A DNA stretch of 64,000 nucleotides, from positions 2,232,001 to 2,296,000 of the forward strand of contig NZ_CP019062.1 of NCBI RefSeq assembly GCF_002951615.1, in the 5' to 3' direction. Shown piece after piece: positions 24,218-33,630 of this stretch. Numbering within the stretch: the stretch's first letter is position 1; every line of letters begins with the position of its first letter. The notes beneath the pieces were generated by a model, which saw nothing but the letters and a program-made list of their open reading frames with translations, was not told where the DNA came from and made no database searches. Made by a program: the position numbers and the translations under genes. Origin of the DNA: Rahnella sikkimica. Lineage in GTDB: Bacteria; Pseudomonadota; Gammaproteobacteria; Enterobacterales; Enterobacteriaceae.

Positions 24218-25909
24218 ATGGATAATCAGTCACTCATCACCACGCTGAAAGACATCGCCGGAAGCCGCCATGTTCTCACCGGCGACAGCAATACCGAGCG
24301 CTACCGCAAAGGATTCCGCTCCGGCGGCGGCAAGGCGCTGGCGGTGGTATTCCCGCAAACATTGCTGCAACAATGGCAACTGCTGAAAGCCTGCATCGCC
24401 GCTGACAAAATTGTCATCATGCAGGCTGCCAATACCGGGCTGACCGAAGGTTCTACGCCGAGCGGCGACGATTATGACCGCGACATTGTCATTTTCAGCA
24501 CCCTGAAACTCGATCAGATCCAACTGCTCGACGGCGGCCATCAGGTGATCGGTTTCCCCGGCAGTACGCTGTATAAGCTGGAGAAAATCCTCAAGCCGTA
24601 CAACCGCGAGCCGCATTCGGTCATTGGCTCATCCTGCATTGGGGCTTCCGTCGTTGGCGGCATTTGCAACAACTCCGGCGGCTCGCTGGTGAAACGCGGC
24701 CCGGCTTATACAGAAATGGCGTTGTATGCACAAATTGATGCGCAGGGTGAACTGCGGCTGATAAACCACCTGGGGATCAATCTGGGTGACACGCCGGAAG
24801 AGATTCTGACGCGGCTGGAAAAAGGCGATTATCTCGAAGCCGATATTCTGCACGATAAGCGGCTGGCTTCCGACCATGATTACGCGGCGCGTGTCCGCGA
24901 AGTGGATGCCGATACGCCATCACGCTTTAACGCCGATGAGCGTCGTCTGTTTGAGGCCTCGGGCTGTGCCGGGAAACTGGCGGTTTTCGCCGTTCGTCTT
25001 GATACGTTCCCGGCTGAAACCCAGCAGCAGGTTTTCTATATCGGTACCAATGACACGGCGGTGCTGACGGAATTACGCCGCCAGATCCTGCGGGATTTCA
25101 CGAACCTGCCGGTTGCCGGTGAATACATGCACCGGGATATTTTCGATATCACCGAAGTGTACGGCAAAGACACGTTCCTGATGATCGACAAACTCGGCAC
25201 CGACAAAATGCCGGACATGTTTACCGCCAAAGGGAAATTCGACGCACACGCCAATAAGGTGCCTTTCCTGCCGACACATTTCAGCGACCGCGTAATGCAG
25301 TGCCTGAGCAAAGCGCTGCCCAACCATTTACCGCCCCGCATGAAGCAATATCGCGACCGGTTTGAGCATCACTTATTGCTGAAAATGTCCGGCCAGGGGA
25401 TAGATGAAGCCAGAACGTTCCTGACCCGTTTCTTCAGTGAAAATCAGGGCGATTTCTTTATTTGTTCAGCCGACGAAGGCAAAAAAGCGTTCCTGCACCG
25501 CTTTGCGGCGGCGGGCGCGGCCATTCGTTATCACGCCGTGCATGAGAAAGACGTCGAAGACATTCTGGCGCTGGATATCGCCCTGCGCCGCAACGATCGC
25601 GACTGGTTTGAAACCTTGCCGGAGGATATCGATAATCAGCTGATAGCAAAACTCTATTACGGCCACTTTATGTGCCACGTTTTCCATCAGGATTACATCG
25701 TCAAAAAAGGCGCGAACAGTAAGGCGCTAAAACACCGTATGCTTGAATTGCTGGATGCCAAAGGCGCTGAATATCCGGCTGAGCACAACGTCGGACATCT
25801 GTATATTGCGAAACCGCATCTGAAGGAATTTTACCGGCAGGCCGACCCGACCAACAGTTTCAATCCGGGGATCGGCAAAACCAGTAAATTGAAAAACTGG
25901 CAGGAATAA
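24218..25909 (+). CDS. dld: Quinone-dependent D-lactate dehydrogenase
   Basis: Peripheral-membrane FAD enzyme of 563 residues that oxidises D-lactate to pyruvate and passes electrons to quinone. The start at MDNQSLITTLKDIAG has AAGGAAG a few bases upstream. The FAD-binding PCMH domain shows VVFPQTLLQQWQLL near residue 46, then NTGLTEGSTPSGDDYDRDIVI, and HSVIGSSCIGASVVGGICNNSGG near residue 133. The membrane-binding and cap regions are seen as FLMIDKLGTDKMPDMF and LPPRMKQYRDRFEHHLL. The ending HNVGHLYIAKPHLKEFYRQADPTNSFNPGIGKTSK is typical of Dld. The gene is divergent from phnC. Confidence 0.95.
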   Translation: MDNQSLITTLKDIAGSRHVLTGDSNTERYRKGFRSGGGKALAVVFPQTLLQQWQLLKACIAADKIVIMQAANTGLTEGSTPSGDDYDRDIVIFSTLKLDQIQLLDGGHQVIGFPGSTLYKLEKILKPYNREPHSVIGSSCIGASVVGGICNNSGGSLVKRGPAYTEMALYAQIDAQGELRLINHLGINLGDTPEEILTRLEKGDYLEADILHDKRLASDHDYAARVREVDADTPSRFNADERRLFEASGCAGKLAVFAVRLDTFPAETQQQVFYIGTNDTAVLTELRRQILRDFTNLPVAGEYMHRDIFDITEVYGKDTFLMIDKLGTDKMPDMFTAKGKFDAHANKVPFLPTHFSDRVMQCLSKALPNHLPPRMKQYRDRFEHHLLLKMSGQGIDEARTFLTRFFSENQGDFFICSADEGKKAFLHRFAAAGAAIRYHAVHEKDVEDILALDIALRRNDRDWFETLPEDIDNQLIAKLYYGHFMCHVFHQDYIVKKGANSKALKHRMLELLDAKGAEYPAEHNVGHLYIAKPHLKEFYRQADPTNSFNPGIGKTSKLKNWQE

Positions 25910-25932
25910 CCGTGTGAAGTGTTTCTGACCAA

Positions 25933-25954
25933 CCCTCCCCTTTGCAGGGGAGGG
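25933..25954. repeat. CCCTCCCCT/AGGGGAGGG palindrome
   Basis: A nine-base perfect stem with a TTGC loop, 24 bases after dld and facing the end of yohC. It is another member of the short palindrome family and may terminate both convergent transcripts. Confidence 0.55.
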
Positions 25955-25992
25955 ATACTACGTTACTCCGACCTCATTTATTCATTCATTAA

Positions 25993-26583
25993 TTAAAAGA
26001 ATTTCGTTCCATAACCCCACATCAGCACAGTCAGGGCGAGTAACAACTCAAGAACCAGAACCCCCATCGCCAGCGTTGAGCTGGAGAACAGGAACCCCTC
26101 GCGGCGGTCAATGTTGAGGAAGTTTGGAATACCGAGGTACAGCAGATATCCGCTGTAGCAAAGGCCAATCAGCCCGACAAACAGGCATAACCAGACCATC
26201 GGATAAAGCGCAACGATCCCGCTGAGTAACATCGGCGTGGCAACGTAACCGGCAAACACAATACAACTGTTGAGTGTCGGGCGGCTGTCATAGCGACGTG
26301 CCATCCAGTAGATAATTCGCCCCATCAGAGCCACAGCGGCGAGCATCAGAACATAGAAGATTCCAGCGATGTAGGACGCGGTGAACATGGAAACCATCAG
26401 CTTCTGGCCGTCACCGAAATTCCAGCCCAGCTGCGTTGTGCCGATAAAGGAACAGACAACCGGAATCAGCGCCATCAGAAAAACATGGTGGGAATAAACA
26501 TGTGAAACGGTTTCCCGTTCACGCTGGATTTGCTGCAATTCGGGACCCGGATGAGATAACAGTCCCCAGATATGATTTGCCAT
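25993..26583 (-). CDS. yohC: YohC-like Yip1-family inner-membrane protein
   Basis: A 196-residue membrane protein, nearly the length of E. coli YohC (195). The start at MANHIWGLLSHPGPE was chosen because it lines up with YohC; the frame extends upstream but without resemblance. Shared segments are IPVVCSFIGTTQLGWNFGDG near residue 42, a conserved IIYWMARRYDSRP loop, VFAGYVATPMLLSGIVALYPMVWL near residue 115 and the ending SSSTLAMGVLVLELLLALTVLMWGYG. Five hydrophobic segments are seen. The function of the family is not known. The neighbour dld and nearby pbpG match the E. coli dld-pbpG-yohC neighbourhood. Confidence 0.9.
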   Translation of the reverse strand: MANHIWGLLSHPGPELQQIQRERETVSHVYSHHVFLMALIPVVCSFIGTTQLGWNFGDGQKLMVSMFTASYIAGIFYVLMLAAVALMGRIIYWMARRYDSRPTLNSCIVFAGYVATPMLLSGIVALYPMVWLCLFVGLIGLCYSGYLLYLGIPNFLNIDRREGFLFSSSTLAMGVLVLELLLALTVLMWGYGTKFF

Positions 26584-26785
26584 GAAACACCCCCTTGTGC
26601 GCCGAAAGCCGCCAGCGGCGTACGATGATAAACCCTTCGGGAATGCCCGTTTGATATTGGTCACAAGGGCACAGAGAAGGTGGCAGCCTGTTTATATTAT
26701 AGCCGTTATTGTGTGATTTGCTGGCGGCACAACATCCCCTGTTGCAGAGGATGATGATGCCGGAGAATGGGATTTCCCGATAAGG

Positions 26786-27346
26786 CTAATGCATATAACG
26801 TAACGCGGTGAACATGAACCCCACAACGATCATCATCATGCCGGTAATCCACTGCGTCTGCTTTTGGAAGCATTGATGCTGCCTGGACATAATTTCAGGA
26901 AACATCCCCTGAATCCCAATCAATGAAATATCTATCTTTCCAAGCCGCTCATCCAATCGTTGAAAACGTTCATCTACTTTTTGAAAACGCTCATCTATTT
27001 TGTCTAAACGTTTATCTACCAGGTCGAATTTCTTATCAATGAGAACGAGATGATCGTCAATTCGCACCAGATGTTCATCAATCCTGACCAGATGCTTATC
27101 GATGCGAATAATACTTTCCTCCGTTTTTCCCACACGAACGCCGATATCCGTCACCGCATCGGTGAGCGTGACCATCTGGTGTTCGAGTTTTCCCACACGG
27201 AGATTGGTGTCCGTAACGACCTCGGTAAGCTGAACAATCTGTTGTTCCACCTTACCCACCCGCAAATTAAGGCCCGCGATTTCCTCCCCGTTTTTGATTC
27301 CCTGCTTTTCGATACTGTTAATCTGGCTTTGCATTAACGCTTCCAT
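26786..27346 (-). CDS. Tail-anchored coiled-coil protein of unknown function
   Basis: A 186-residue protein starting at MEALMQSQINSIEKQ, where AAAGGAG lies before the ATG. From about residue 8 to 150 it is a long coiled coil made of near-heptad units. Early units resemble NLRVGKVEQQIVQLTEVVTD, repeated three times, and later ones IDKHLVR, IDEHLVR, IDDHLVL, then KIDERFQKVDERFQRLDERL. The C-terminus has one membrane segment (WITGMMMIVVGFMFTAL) with no N-terminal signal, so it is probably anchored in the inner membrane with the coil in the cytoplasm. I do not recognise a named family; the layout resembles DUF1640-type or hemolysin XhlA-like proteins in general form only. Confidence 0.7.
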   Translation of the reverse strand: MEALMQSQINSIEKQGIKNGEEIAGLNLRVGKVEQQIVQLTEVVTDTNLRVGKLEHQMVTLTDAVTDIGVRVGKTEESIIRIDKHLVRIDEHLVRIDDHLVLIDKKFDLVDKRLDKIDERFQKVDERFQRLDERLGKIDISLIGIQGMFPEIMSRQHQCFQKQTQWITGMMMIVVGFMFTALRYMH

Positions 27347-27609
27347 AATCCCTTCTCCTTTAAAGTCTTCCGGCACTGTCAGGGCACCGGGCAGATAGAG
27401 CATCGGGTTGACTGACCAGCAATCTGGCATCCTGTGCTGAAACACGATGTGTTGTCCCTCACGTAAGCGAGTCCTTGTTTAGGCATCCTTAATCTGCGGG
27501 CAGTCTGCACTGTATAAATAAACACCTCAAATCAATTTCTTTCTCGTTCAAAGCGTGATTATTAATGTATCTATGAATCGTGAAATTGCATTGATAAAGT
27601 GAATAAATA

Positions 27610-27637
27610 CCAAATAAAAGAGCCGCTTACGCGGCTC
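27610..27637 (-). terminator. Terminator of the gluconate dehydrogenase operon
   Basis: On the minus strand GAGCCGC-GTAA-GCGGCTC is followed by TTTTATTT, 37 bases after the cytochrome gene stop. The surrounding 27347-27673 region (327 bases) is otherwise AT-rich without a gene. Confidence 0.8.
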
Positions 27638-27673
27638 CGTTACGGGTACTTCTGTTAAAACGCTCAGGTTTTT

Positions 27674-28981
27674 TTACGGCGCAGGGTTATGCAAAGCCGC
27701 GGCTCCATCCTGTATTTTCCTCGCCTTCGCCACGTCGTCTTTACTGACCACAGGTGCCTGATTTCCCCACGCGTTGCGGATGTAAGTACTGACATCGGCC
27801 ATCTGCTGATCTGTCATTTTCCAGCCAAACTCCGGCATATCCGCGCTGGTCGGATTGCTCGCCGTCGCGGCACCCTGCGCGCCGTTCATCAGCACATGCA
27901 GAATATTCGTCGGCTCGCTGGCCTGAACACCGTTATTGCCTTTGAGTGCGGGCACCATATTACGCACGCCTTCACCGGAGTTCTGATGACAGGCCGCACA
28001 GTTATCGGCATACAGCGCTTTGCCATTTGCCATAGCGGAATTTGCCGCCAGCGGCGCAGACTCATCTTTGCTGCCCGGTAAGCTTTTCAGGTAAACCGCA
28101 ATCGCATGAAGATCGGTATCCGACAGGTGTTGCAGCGAGTTAGTCACGGCTTCCGCCATAGGGCCGGAGGCCACGGTGCGGGCGTTAGCGCCGGTTTTCA
28201 GGTACTGAACAATTTCATCGTTGCTCCAGTCGCCGAGCCCCTGACGGACATTCCCGGTGATTTCCGGTGCAAACCAGCCCTGGAGTTCTCCGCCCTGCAA
28301 ATGCACCCCAAAGTTATCGCCACCCAGCGGATTTTTTGCCGTATGACACGACGTGCAGTGCCCCAGTCCCTCCACCAGATACGCACCACGGTTCCATTCT
28401 GCCGACTGCGCCGGATCCGCTTTAAACGGGGCGGTATCCAGGAATAACAGGTTCCAGCCAAACATCATCAGGCGGATGTTATACGGGAACGGCAGATCGG
28501 TTTTCGGCCCGTCGTAATGCACTGCGGGCACGGTATTCAGGTACGCTCTGATGTCTTTCAGATCCTGATCGCTGACCTTCGCATAGACGTTATAAGGCAT
28601 CGCCGGATAGAGGTTTTCCCCGTTGATTCCCTTGCCGTTACGCACCGCATTAATGAACTGCTGATCGGTCCAGCCGCCGATGCCGGTTTCTTTATCCGGC
28701 GTGATATTGGTGGCGTAAATCGTGCCGAACGGTGTGTTCAGGCCGTAACCTCCGGCAAAGGGTTTTCCGCCGCCGGGCGCGGTATGACAGGCCACGCAGT
28801 CGCCCGCCAGCGCCAGATATTGACCGCGTTCGATGGCCGTTTTACCGGTCATCGCCGCCGCGGCGGGTGCCTGAAATTCGCCGGACTGGCTGGCGTTGTA
28901 CCCAAGTTTTACACCGACAAATCCCAGCCCGCCGATGACGACCACACCGGCAATCACCGCTAACGTTTTTTTGATTCTCAT
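27674..28981 (-). CDS. Gluconate 2-dehydrogenase cytochrome c subunit (triheme)
   Basis: A 435-residue membrane-anchored cytochrome c with three heme sites: C62-VA-CH, C209-TS-CH and C328-AA-CH. An uncleaved or signal-type N-terminal hydrophobic segment is at residues 8-25. This is the electron-transfer subunit of flavin-dependent, membrane-bound dehydrogenases (gluconate 2-dehydrogenase, sorbitol or alcohol-type families); it passes electrons from the GMC subunit to ubiquinone on the periplasmic face. Its start lies two bases after the GMC subunit stop, so the three genes are one operon. The exact sugar acid oxidised is inferred from the subunit set. Confidence 0.88.
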   Translation of the reverse strand: MRIKKTLAVIAGVVVIGGLGFVGVKLGYNASQSGEFQAPAAAAMTGKTAIERGQYLALAGDCVACHTAPGGGKPFAGGYGLNTPFGTIYATNITPDKETGIGGWTDQQFINAVRNGKGINGENLYPAMPYNVYAKVSDQDLKDIRAYLNTVPAVHYDGPKTDLPFPYNIRLMMFGWNLLFLDTAPFKADPAQSAEWNRGAYLVEGLGHCTSCHTAKNPLGGDNFGVHLQGGELQGWFAPEITGNVRQGLGDWSNDEIVQYLKTGANARTVASGPMAEAVTNSLQHLSDTDLHAIAVYLKSLPGSKDESAPLAANSAMANGKALYADNCAACHQNSGEGVRNMVPALKGNNGVQASEPTNILHVLMNGAQGAATASNPTSADMPEFGWKMTDQQMADVSTYIRNAWGNQAPVVSKDDVAKARKIQDGAAALHNPAP

Positions 28982-28983
28982 GC

Positions 28984-30756
28984 TTAAACCCTCACCAGCG
29001 GACCAGGGGATTTCAGATATTGGGTTTTAATCGCTTCTGCCGCCCACAGGGTCAGCGCGCCCACCGTGCCGGTCGGGTTATAACCGCCGTTATTGGCAAA
29101 CGCCGATGCACCGCACACAAAGACGTTATGCACATCCCAGCTTTGCAGATACCGGTTCACCGCGCTGGTTTTCGGGTTATCGCCCATGCACGCGCCGCCC
29201 GTGGTATGGGATGAGAGGTTATCCATTGGCGAGAACGGTTTGGCCGTCGGTTCCTGCCGCACAACGGTTTTTGCCCCCATCGCATGGGCGATTTCAACCG
29301 AGCGGTCAGCCATAAATTTCGCTGAACGTTTATCGTTTTCGATCCAGTCGAACGTCACGCGCAGCAGCGGCTGGCCGTGGCGGTCTTTGTATTCCGGATC
29401 GAGATCGAGGAACACGTCACGGTGCGGATAACTGTTACCCATGCAGTAAATATTGTTGTAGTTCTGGTAACTGTGTTTGACGGCTTTTTTCCAGTCAGCG
29501 CCCCAGCGCGGCGTGCCCGGCGGTACGTTGTTGGAATAGCCGATCGGACGTCCGTTGGTGGAATGCACCAGCGCCACGCCGCCGCCGATAAAATCATGGC
29601 CGGAGTGATCAAAGTTATCGCCGTTGAAATCATCAATGGCCTGTGACAACGCACCGGCACCGATGAACGGGTTCATCATTTCATCTTCGAAGAAGAAACC
29701 TGCGCCGGAAATCGTCTGGTACGCATAGTTACGCCCGACCACGCCTTCGCCAGTTTTGTGATCGTAAGGCTGGCCGATGCCGGAAAGGAGCATCAGACGG
29801 ACGTTATCCATCTGGTAAGCCGAAATCACCACGATATCCGCCGGTTGTTCCCACACCACGCCGTCACTGCCGATAAATGTCACGCCGGTAGCAGTTTTGC
29901 CGTCCGGCGCTTTGTTCACGCGCAGCACTTCGGATTCGGTGATCACCGTGAAATTCGGACGCTGCATGACCGCAGGCAAAATGCAGGCATTGGGGCTGCT
30001 CTTCGACCAGTTGCCGCAGCCGAAGAATTCGCAGTAACCGCAGTATGTGCACGGCGCCATGTTGACGCCCAGCGGGTTGGTGTACGCGCCGGACGTGTTG
30101 CCCGCCGGCACCGCAAACGGGTGATAGCCCATCTCGCGGGTGGCTTTGTCGAAAATCATCGACAGCTGGGTACGCTTGAGCGGTGGCAGCGGATAATCCC
30201 GGCTGCGCGGGCCTTCGAAGACGTTTCCGCCTTCAATTTTTTCGCCTTTGATGTTACCGGCTTTTCCGGACGTCCCGGCGTAACGTTCAAATTTGTCATA
30301 GAACGGTTCGACGTCGTCAAACGTCACGCCCCAGTCCTGAACCTGCATGCCTTCGAGGAATTTGTTTTTACCGTAGCGTTCAATCGTCTGGCTGTAGCTC
30401 TGGAAATCATACGGCAGGAAGCGCCAGGTCATGCCGTTCCAGTGCGTGCCCGCCCCGCCGACGTTCATCCCGAACTGATAGGTATTAAACTCGCGCAGCG
30501 GCAGCGCCTGCTGGATCGGGTTATTACGGAAGGTCAGGGTTTCCACCGCCGTGGGCTGCATAATCGCGCGACGGCTGACGAAGCGCAGTTCGTCTGTATC
30601 AATGGTGGTCGGGAAATCGTTGCTGGTATCGCGCCATGAACCACGTTCAATGGCGACCACATTCAGGCCCGCCAGCGTGAGTTCATTGGCCATCAGCGAA
30701 CCTGCCCAGCCGAGGCCGACAATCACCGCATCGACCTTCTCTCTTTTATTGCTCAT
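28984..30756 (-). CDS. GMC-family FAD subunit of gluconate 2-dehydrogenase
   Basis: A 590-residue flavoprotein, the catalytic subunit of the membrane-bound dehydrogenase. The N-terminal FAD motif is VDAVIVGLGWAGSLMANEL, followed by GMNVGGAGTHWNGMTWRFLPYDF near residue 95 and a Cys-rich stretch NMAPCTYCGYCEFFGCGNWSK near residue 233, as in the ketogluconate-type GMC enzymes. The C-terminal FAD and active-site part reads HTTGGACMGDNPKTSAVN, then GASAFANNGGYNPTGTVGAL. It has no signal peptide of its own, which fits export bound to the Tat-tagged small subunit encoded upstream. Confidence 0.9.
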   Translation of the reverse strand: MSNKREKVDAVIVGLGWAGSLMANELTLAGLNVVAIERGSWRDTSNDFPTTIDTDELRFVSRRAIMQPTAVETLTFRNNPIQQALPLREFNTYQFGMNVGGAGTHWNGMTWRFLPYDFQSYSQTIERYGKNKFLEGMQVQDWGVTFDDVEPFYDKFERYAGTSGKAGNIKGEKIEGGNVFEGPRSRDYPLPPLKRTQLSMIFDKATREMGYHPFAVPAGNTSGAYTNPLGVNMAPCTYCGYCEFFGCGNWSKSSPNACILPAVMQRPNFTVITESEVLRVNKAPDGKTATGVTFIGSDGVVWEQPADIVVISAYQMDNVRLMLLSGIGQPYDHKTGEGVVGRNYAYQTISGAGFFFEDEMMNPFIGAGALSQAIDDFNGDNFDHSGHDFIGGGVALVHSTNGRPIGYSNNVPPGTPRWGADWKKAVKHSYQNYNNIYCMGNSYPHRDVFLDLDPEYKDRHGQPLLRVTFDWIENDKRSAKFMADRSVEIAHAMGAKTVVRQEPTAKPFSPMDNLSSHTTGGACMGDNPKTSAVNRYLQSWDVHNVFVCGASAFANNGGYNPTGTVGALTLWAAEAIKTQYLKSPGPLVRV

Positions 30757-30812
30757 ACGACATGTACTCCTGAAAATATCTCAATAATCAAAACCCGTGC
30801 GTTGCCGGTTTT

Positions 30813-31532
30813 TTATGATTTTTCGTATCGGGTCAGCATGCTGACGGGTTCGATATGCAGGTCTTCACCACGGCGGTCGATGACATCGCGGAAGTCATAC
30901 CGCGCGCCGGGGAATCCCACCATTTTCCAGCCTGCCATGTCTTTATTGCCGCCGTAAAGCGGGTCAGAGAAGAAGCCTTCGCGCATGTTCTGCACCAGCA
31001 TATTGAAGAACAGCTGGCCGTTGACGCCGGTCAGTGGGATCTCGCCGGATTCCACGCGGCGCAGTAAATCGTCCTGCTCTTCACCGGTCAGTTCGGTGAA
31101 ACTTTTGCCCGCATTACGCGCTTTCGCCACGCCGTTCAGCGCAGCCAGCCCCAGCCGGTAGCGTTCGGCTGGCGTATCTTTGTATTGCGGTCCGGCCTGC
31201 GGTAAACCGTCCTGAATCACCGGCCCGAGACGGTAAGTCGTGACCGCGTTGCCGTAATCGCCGCTCAGCTGGCGGTCAAGAAATACCGCGCAACCCGCCT
31301 CTTTCCCGCCTATGCTCAGTTCGTCGGCCGGAATAATCCGGTCGGCCAGCGTTTCAATCAGGCTGACTTCTTCTGCGGTGAAAAATGTCCATTCACCGGC
31401 AACCACCGGTTTTGGCGGACGAACCGAATGGATAATCCACGGCATACCGCCGGAGAAAATTTTGGCTTTAACCTTTAAGGCCGCACTGAATAACAGCACC
31501 GCCATCGAGGTGAGAAAGTGTCTGCGTTTCAC
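30813..31532 (-). CDS. Gluconate 2-dehydrogenase subunit 3, Tat-tagged
   Basis: A 239-residue small subunit, first gene of the three-gene operon. The GTG start was chosen because AGGAG lies seven to eight bases before it; a longer frame reaches 31577. The N-terminus VKRRHFLTSMAVLLF has the twin-arginine pattern (RR-x-F-L), and no other subunit has a Tat signal, so this one probably carries the catalytic subunit across the membrane. Body marks are FFTAEEVSLIETLADRIIPAD, GCAVFLDRQL, and the later EGFFSDPLYGGNKDMAGWKMVGFPG, typical of the family. The operon is divergent from a racemase-family gene across about 265 AT-rich bases that hold the promoters. Confidence 0.9.
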   Translation of the reverse strand: MKRRHFLTSMAVLLFSAALKVKAKIFSGGMPWIIHSVRPPKPVVAGEWTFFTAEEVSLIETLADRIIPADELSIGGKEAGCAVFLDRQLSGDYGNAVTTYRLGPVIQDGLPQAGPQYKDTPAERYRLGLAALNGVAKARNAGKSFTELTGEEQDDLLRRVESGEIPLTGVNGQLFFNMLVQNMREGFFSDPLYGGNKDMAGWKMVGFPGARYDFRDVIDRRGEDLHIEPVSMLTRYEKS

Positions 31533-31797
31533 GATAATTCTCCTGTTTACGCACATTGAAAGGTGACTTACCCACATCAGACATGGGTTACTATTTGTGA
31601 CGGAGATTATACGAAGATGTTAGATGAAAGTAAGAAATTTCGAACCAAAAGGTACATATTTTATCTATTTAAAATCAATATCTTAATTATCCTGCATTGA
31701 GTTAGTACACTAATTAACAAATTTTTACAGGCAAAAAAGCCTCTGCGGGAAGCTCAAAATCGTTAACGTAGAGCAATGACACTTACCGGAGACGTCC

Positions 31798-32430
31798 ATG
31801 CGCATCACTTGTTTACACACGGCAGACAGCAACATCGCGGTTTTTGAAAATGCAGCACAGGAACTGGGGCTGAATCACCATGAATTTCGCCATATTTCCC
31901 GCCCGGATTTACTGGCGGCGGCAGAACGCGCTGGCGGGCTGACGCCGGAGATCCTTGAACAAACGGCGCAGGTATTGCTGGCGCTGAGTCAGGACTGCGA
32001 TCGCGTTCTGCTCACCTGCTCAACGCTGGGCGCAGCCGCTGCGGTCGCCGCTGAAAATACGCAGGTGCCGGTTTTGCGTGTTGATCAGGCGCTGGCCGAA
32101 GCCGCAATGAAAACGGCCGGAAAAGTGGTGGTGTTATGTGCGGTGGAAACCACGCTCGGCCCAACCGGACAGCTGTTTGAACAGACAGAAAAACACCCTG
32201 ACGCCGCGCTGGAAATGCGTCTGGTAGCCGGAGCCTGGGGTAAGTTTAAGCAGGGAGATTTAGCAGGGTATTGGCAGACGGTCGCCGCAGCGGCGGACGC
32301 GGCATTTAGGGAGGGCGCAGCCGCCGTGGTGCTGGCTCAGGCATCGATGACCGGCGCGGCACAGTTCACGCAAAGGGGTAAACCGCTCACCAGCCCGGAA
32401 TGTGGCCTGAAAGCCGTAGTGGCGGGCTAA
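31798..32430 (+). CDS. Asp/Glu/hydantoin racemase superfamily protein
   Basis: A 210-residue protein of the Asp/Glu racemase fold. The first half carries the active-site cysteine in VLLTCSTLGAAAAV (C74). In the second half the matching position reads AVVLAQASMTGAAQ, with no cysteine. Classical racemases use two cysteines, while maleate isomerases and arylmalonate decarboxylases have altered pairs. Thus racemase activity is not certain and a lyase-like or isomerase-like role is possible. The gene stands alone, divergent from the gluconate dehydrogenase operon and convergent with pbpG. Confidence 0.75.
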   Translation: MRITCLHTADSNIAVFENAAQELGLNHHEFRHISRPDLLAAAERAGGLTPEILEQTAQVLLALSQDCDRVLLTCSTLGAAAAVAAENTQVPVLRVDQALAEAAMKTAGKVVVLCAVETTLGPTGQLFEQTEKHPDAALEMRLVAGAWGKFKQGDLAGYWQTVAAAADAAFREGAAAVVLAQASMTGAAQFTQRGKPLTSPECGLKAVVAG

Positions 32431-32464
32431 GTCCGGCACCTGCGCCGGACTTTTTAGTTTTAGA

Positions 32465-33403
32465 TCAGTCTTCGGCTTCTTCGACGGAGGGCTGTGTTTT
32501 CTGCTGCTCTTTCTGCTTGCGGTAGTTCTTCGCAATCTGCGGAACAGGCACGGTTTTACCGGTTTCCATCCAGGTGCGCAGACGGTTCGCATCCGCAAAG
32601 GCGGTGAATTTCCCGAACGCATCCATCACCACCAGCGTCACCGGTTTGCCGTTAATGGTGGTTCGCATCGCCAGACAATGACCGGCAATATCGGTATATC
32701 CGGTTTTGGTCAGCTGAATGCTCCACGACGGATTCATGACCAGATGGTTGGTATTGCGGAACGGCAGCGCGTAGGCCGGATGGCTGAACACCGCGGTTTT
32801 CTCGGCCGTTGTACTGAGCTGGCCGATCAGCGGATAGCGCTGGGACGCCAGCAGCAGCCGCGTTAAATCGCGCGCCGTGGAAACGTTACGTGGCGAAAGT
32901 CCGGTCGGTTCAGCGTAATGGGTATGCGTCATGCCGAGGGATTTCGCTTTGGCATTCATCGCGTTGATAAACGCCGAATAACCGCCCGGATAATGCGCTG
33001 CCAGGCTGGCTGCCGCACGGTTTTCAGAAGACATCAGCGCCAGCTGAATCATCTGGCGGCGGGTAATTTCACTGTTGAGTTTTACGCGGGAAAAGACACC
33101 ACGCATTTCAGGCGTATTGCTGATATCAACGTTGATCACTTCATCCAGCGGCAGATTCGCATCGAGCGTCACCATCGCGGTCATCAGTTTGGTCAGGGAG
33201 GCAATCGGCCTCACCTCATCCGGATTTCGGGAATAAATCACTTCATGGGTTTTAAGATCCACCACCATCGCGCTGCCGGAAGCAATTTGAACAATGGGGG
33301 TGACTGCCTGCTCGTGCTTTGCAGCGAAGGCGGCAGGTGCAGACAACAGGCCTGTATTTAAGGCGAATAAGCTCAGAACCAGAAGACGGATTTTCACATG
33401 CAT
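32465..33403 (-). CDS. pbpG: PBP7, D-alanyl-D-alanine endopeptidase
   Basis: A 312-residue periplasmic serine peptidase of the S11 family that cuts peptidoglycan cross-links. A signal peptide ends near residue 27 (SAPAAFA before AKHEQ). The active-site triad is complete: S69-x-x-K72 in IASLTKLM, S126-E-N128 in [18 protein letters not shown], and K233-T-G in [13 protein letters not shown]. Length agrees with E. coli PbpG. The C-terminal tail ([18 protein letters not shown]) is charged. It sits near yohC, dld and dusC, as in E. coli, but with extra genes between. Confidence 0.94.
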   Translation of the reverse strand: MHVKIRLLVLSLFALNTGLLSAPAAFAAKHEQAVTPIVQIASGSAMVVDLKTHEVIYSRNPDEVRPIASLTKLMTAMVTLDANLPLDEVINVDISNTPEMRGVFSRVKLNSEITRRQMIQLALMSSENRAAASLAAHYPGGYSAFINAMNAKAKSLGMTHTHYAEPTGLSPRNVSTARDLTRLLLASQRYPLIGQLSTTAEKTAVFSHPAYALPFRNTNHLVMNPSWSIQLTKTGYTDIAGHCLAMRTTINGKPVTLVVMDAFGKFTAFADANRLRTWMETGKTVPVPQIAKNYRKQKEQQKTQPSVEEAED

Positions 33404-33593
33404 TGCTCTGTATTTAAGAAAGTTGTCATGAAGTTATGTCGGAACAGCGGCGGGAATTATAAGTGACGCGAATAGTCTTAGCACTCGCAATTTTCAAATC
33501 TATTTGTCACAAAGTCTGTCACCACCACCCGCAGACCGTGCAATGGCGAGTTAGTGAACACTTGCGTAAGGTTGAAGGGCGTTAAGACGACAA

Positions 33594-33630
33594 CGGGCAG
33601 GGTTTCAACGCCCTGCCCGCTTTATTTTTT
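33594..33630 (+). terminator. Plus-strand terminator without an upstream plus-strand gene
   Basis: CGGGCAGGG / CCCTGCCCG, nine-base perfect stem with an eight-base loop, is followed by CTTTATTTTTT. Both flanking genes (pbpG, VOC) are on the minus strand. The terminator thus closes either a short unannotated plus-strand transcript (about 33480-33640) or read-through. The 33404-33644 gap holds no convincing protein gene. Confidence 0.6.
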
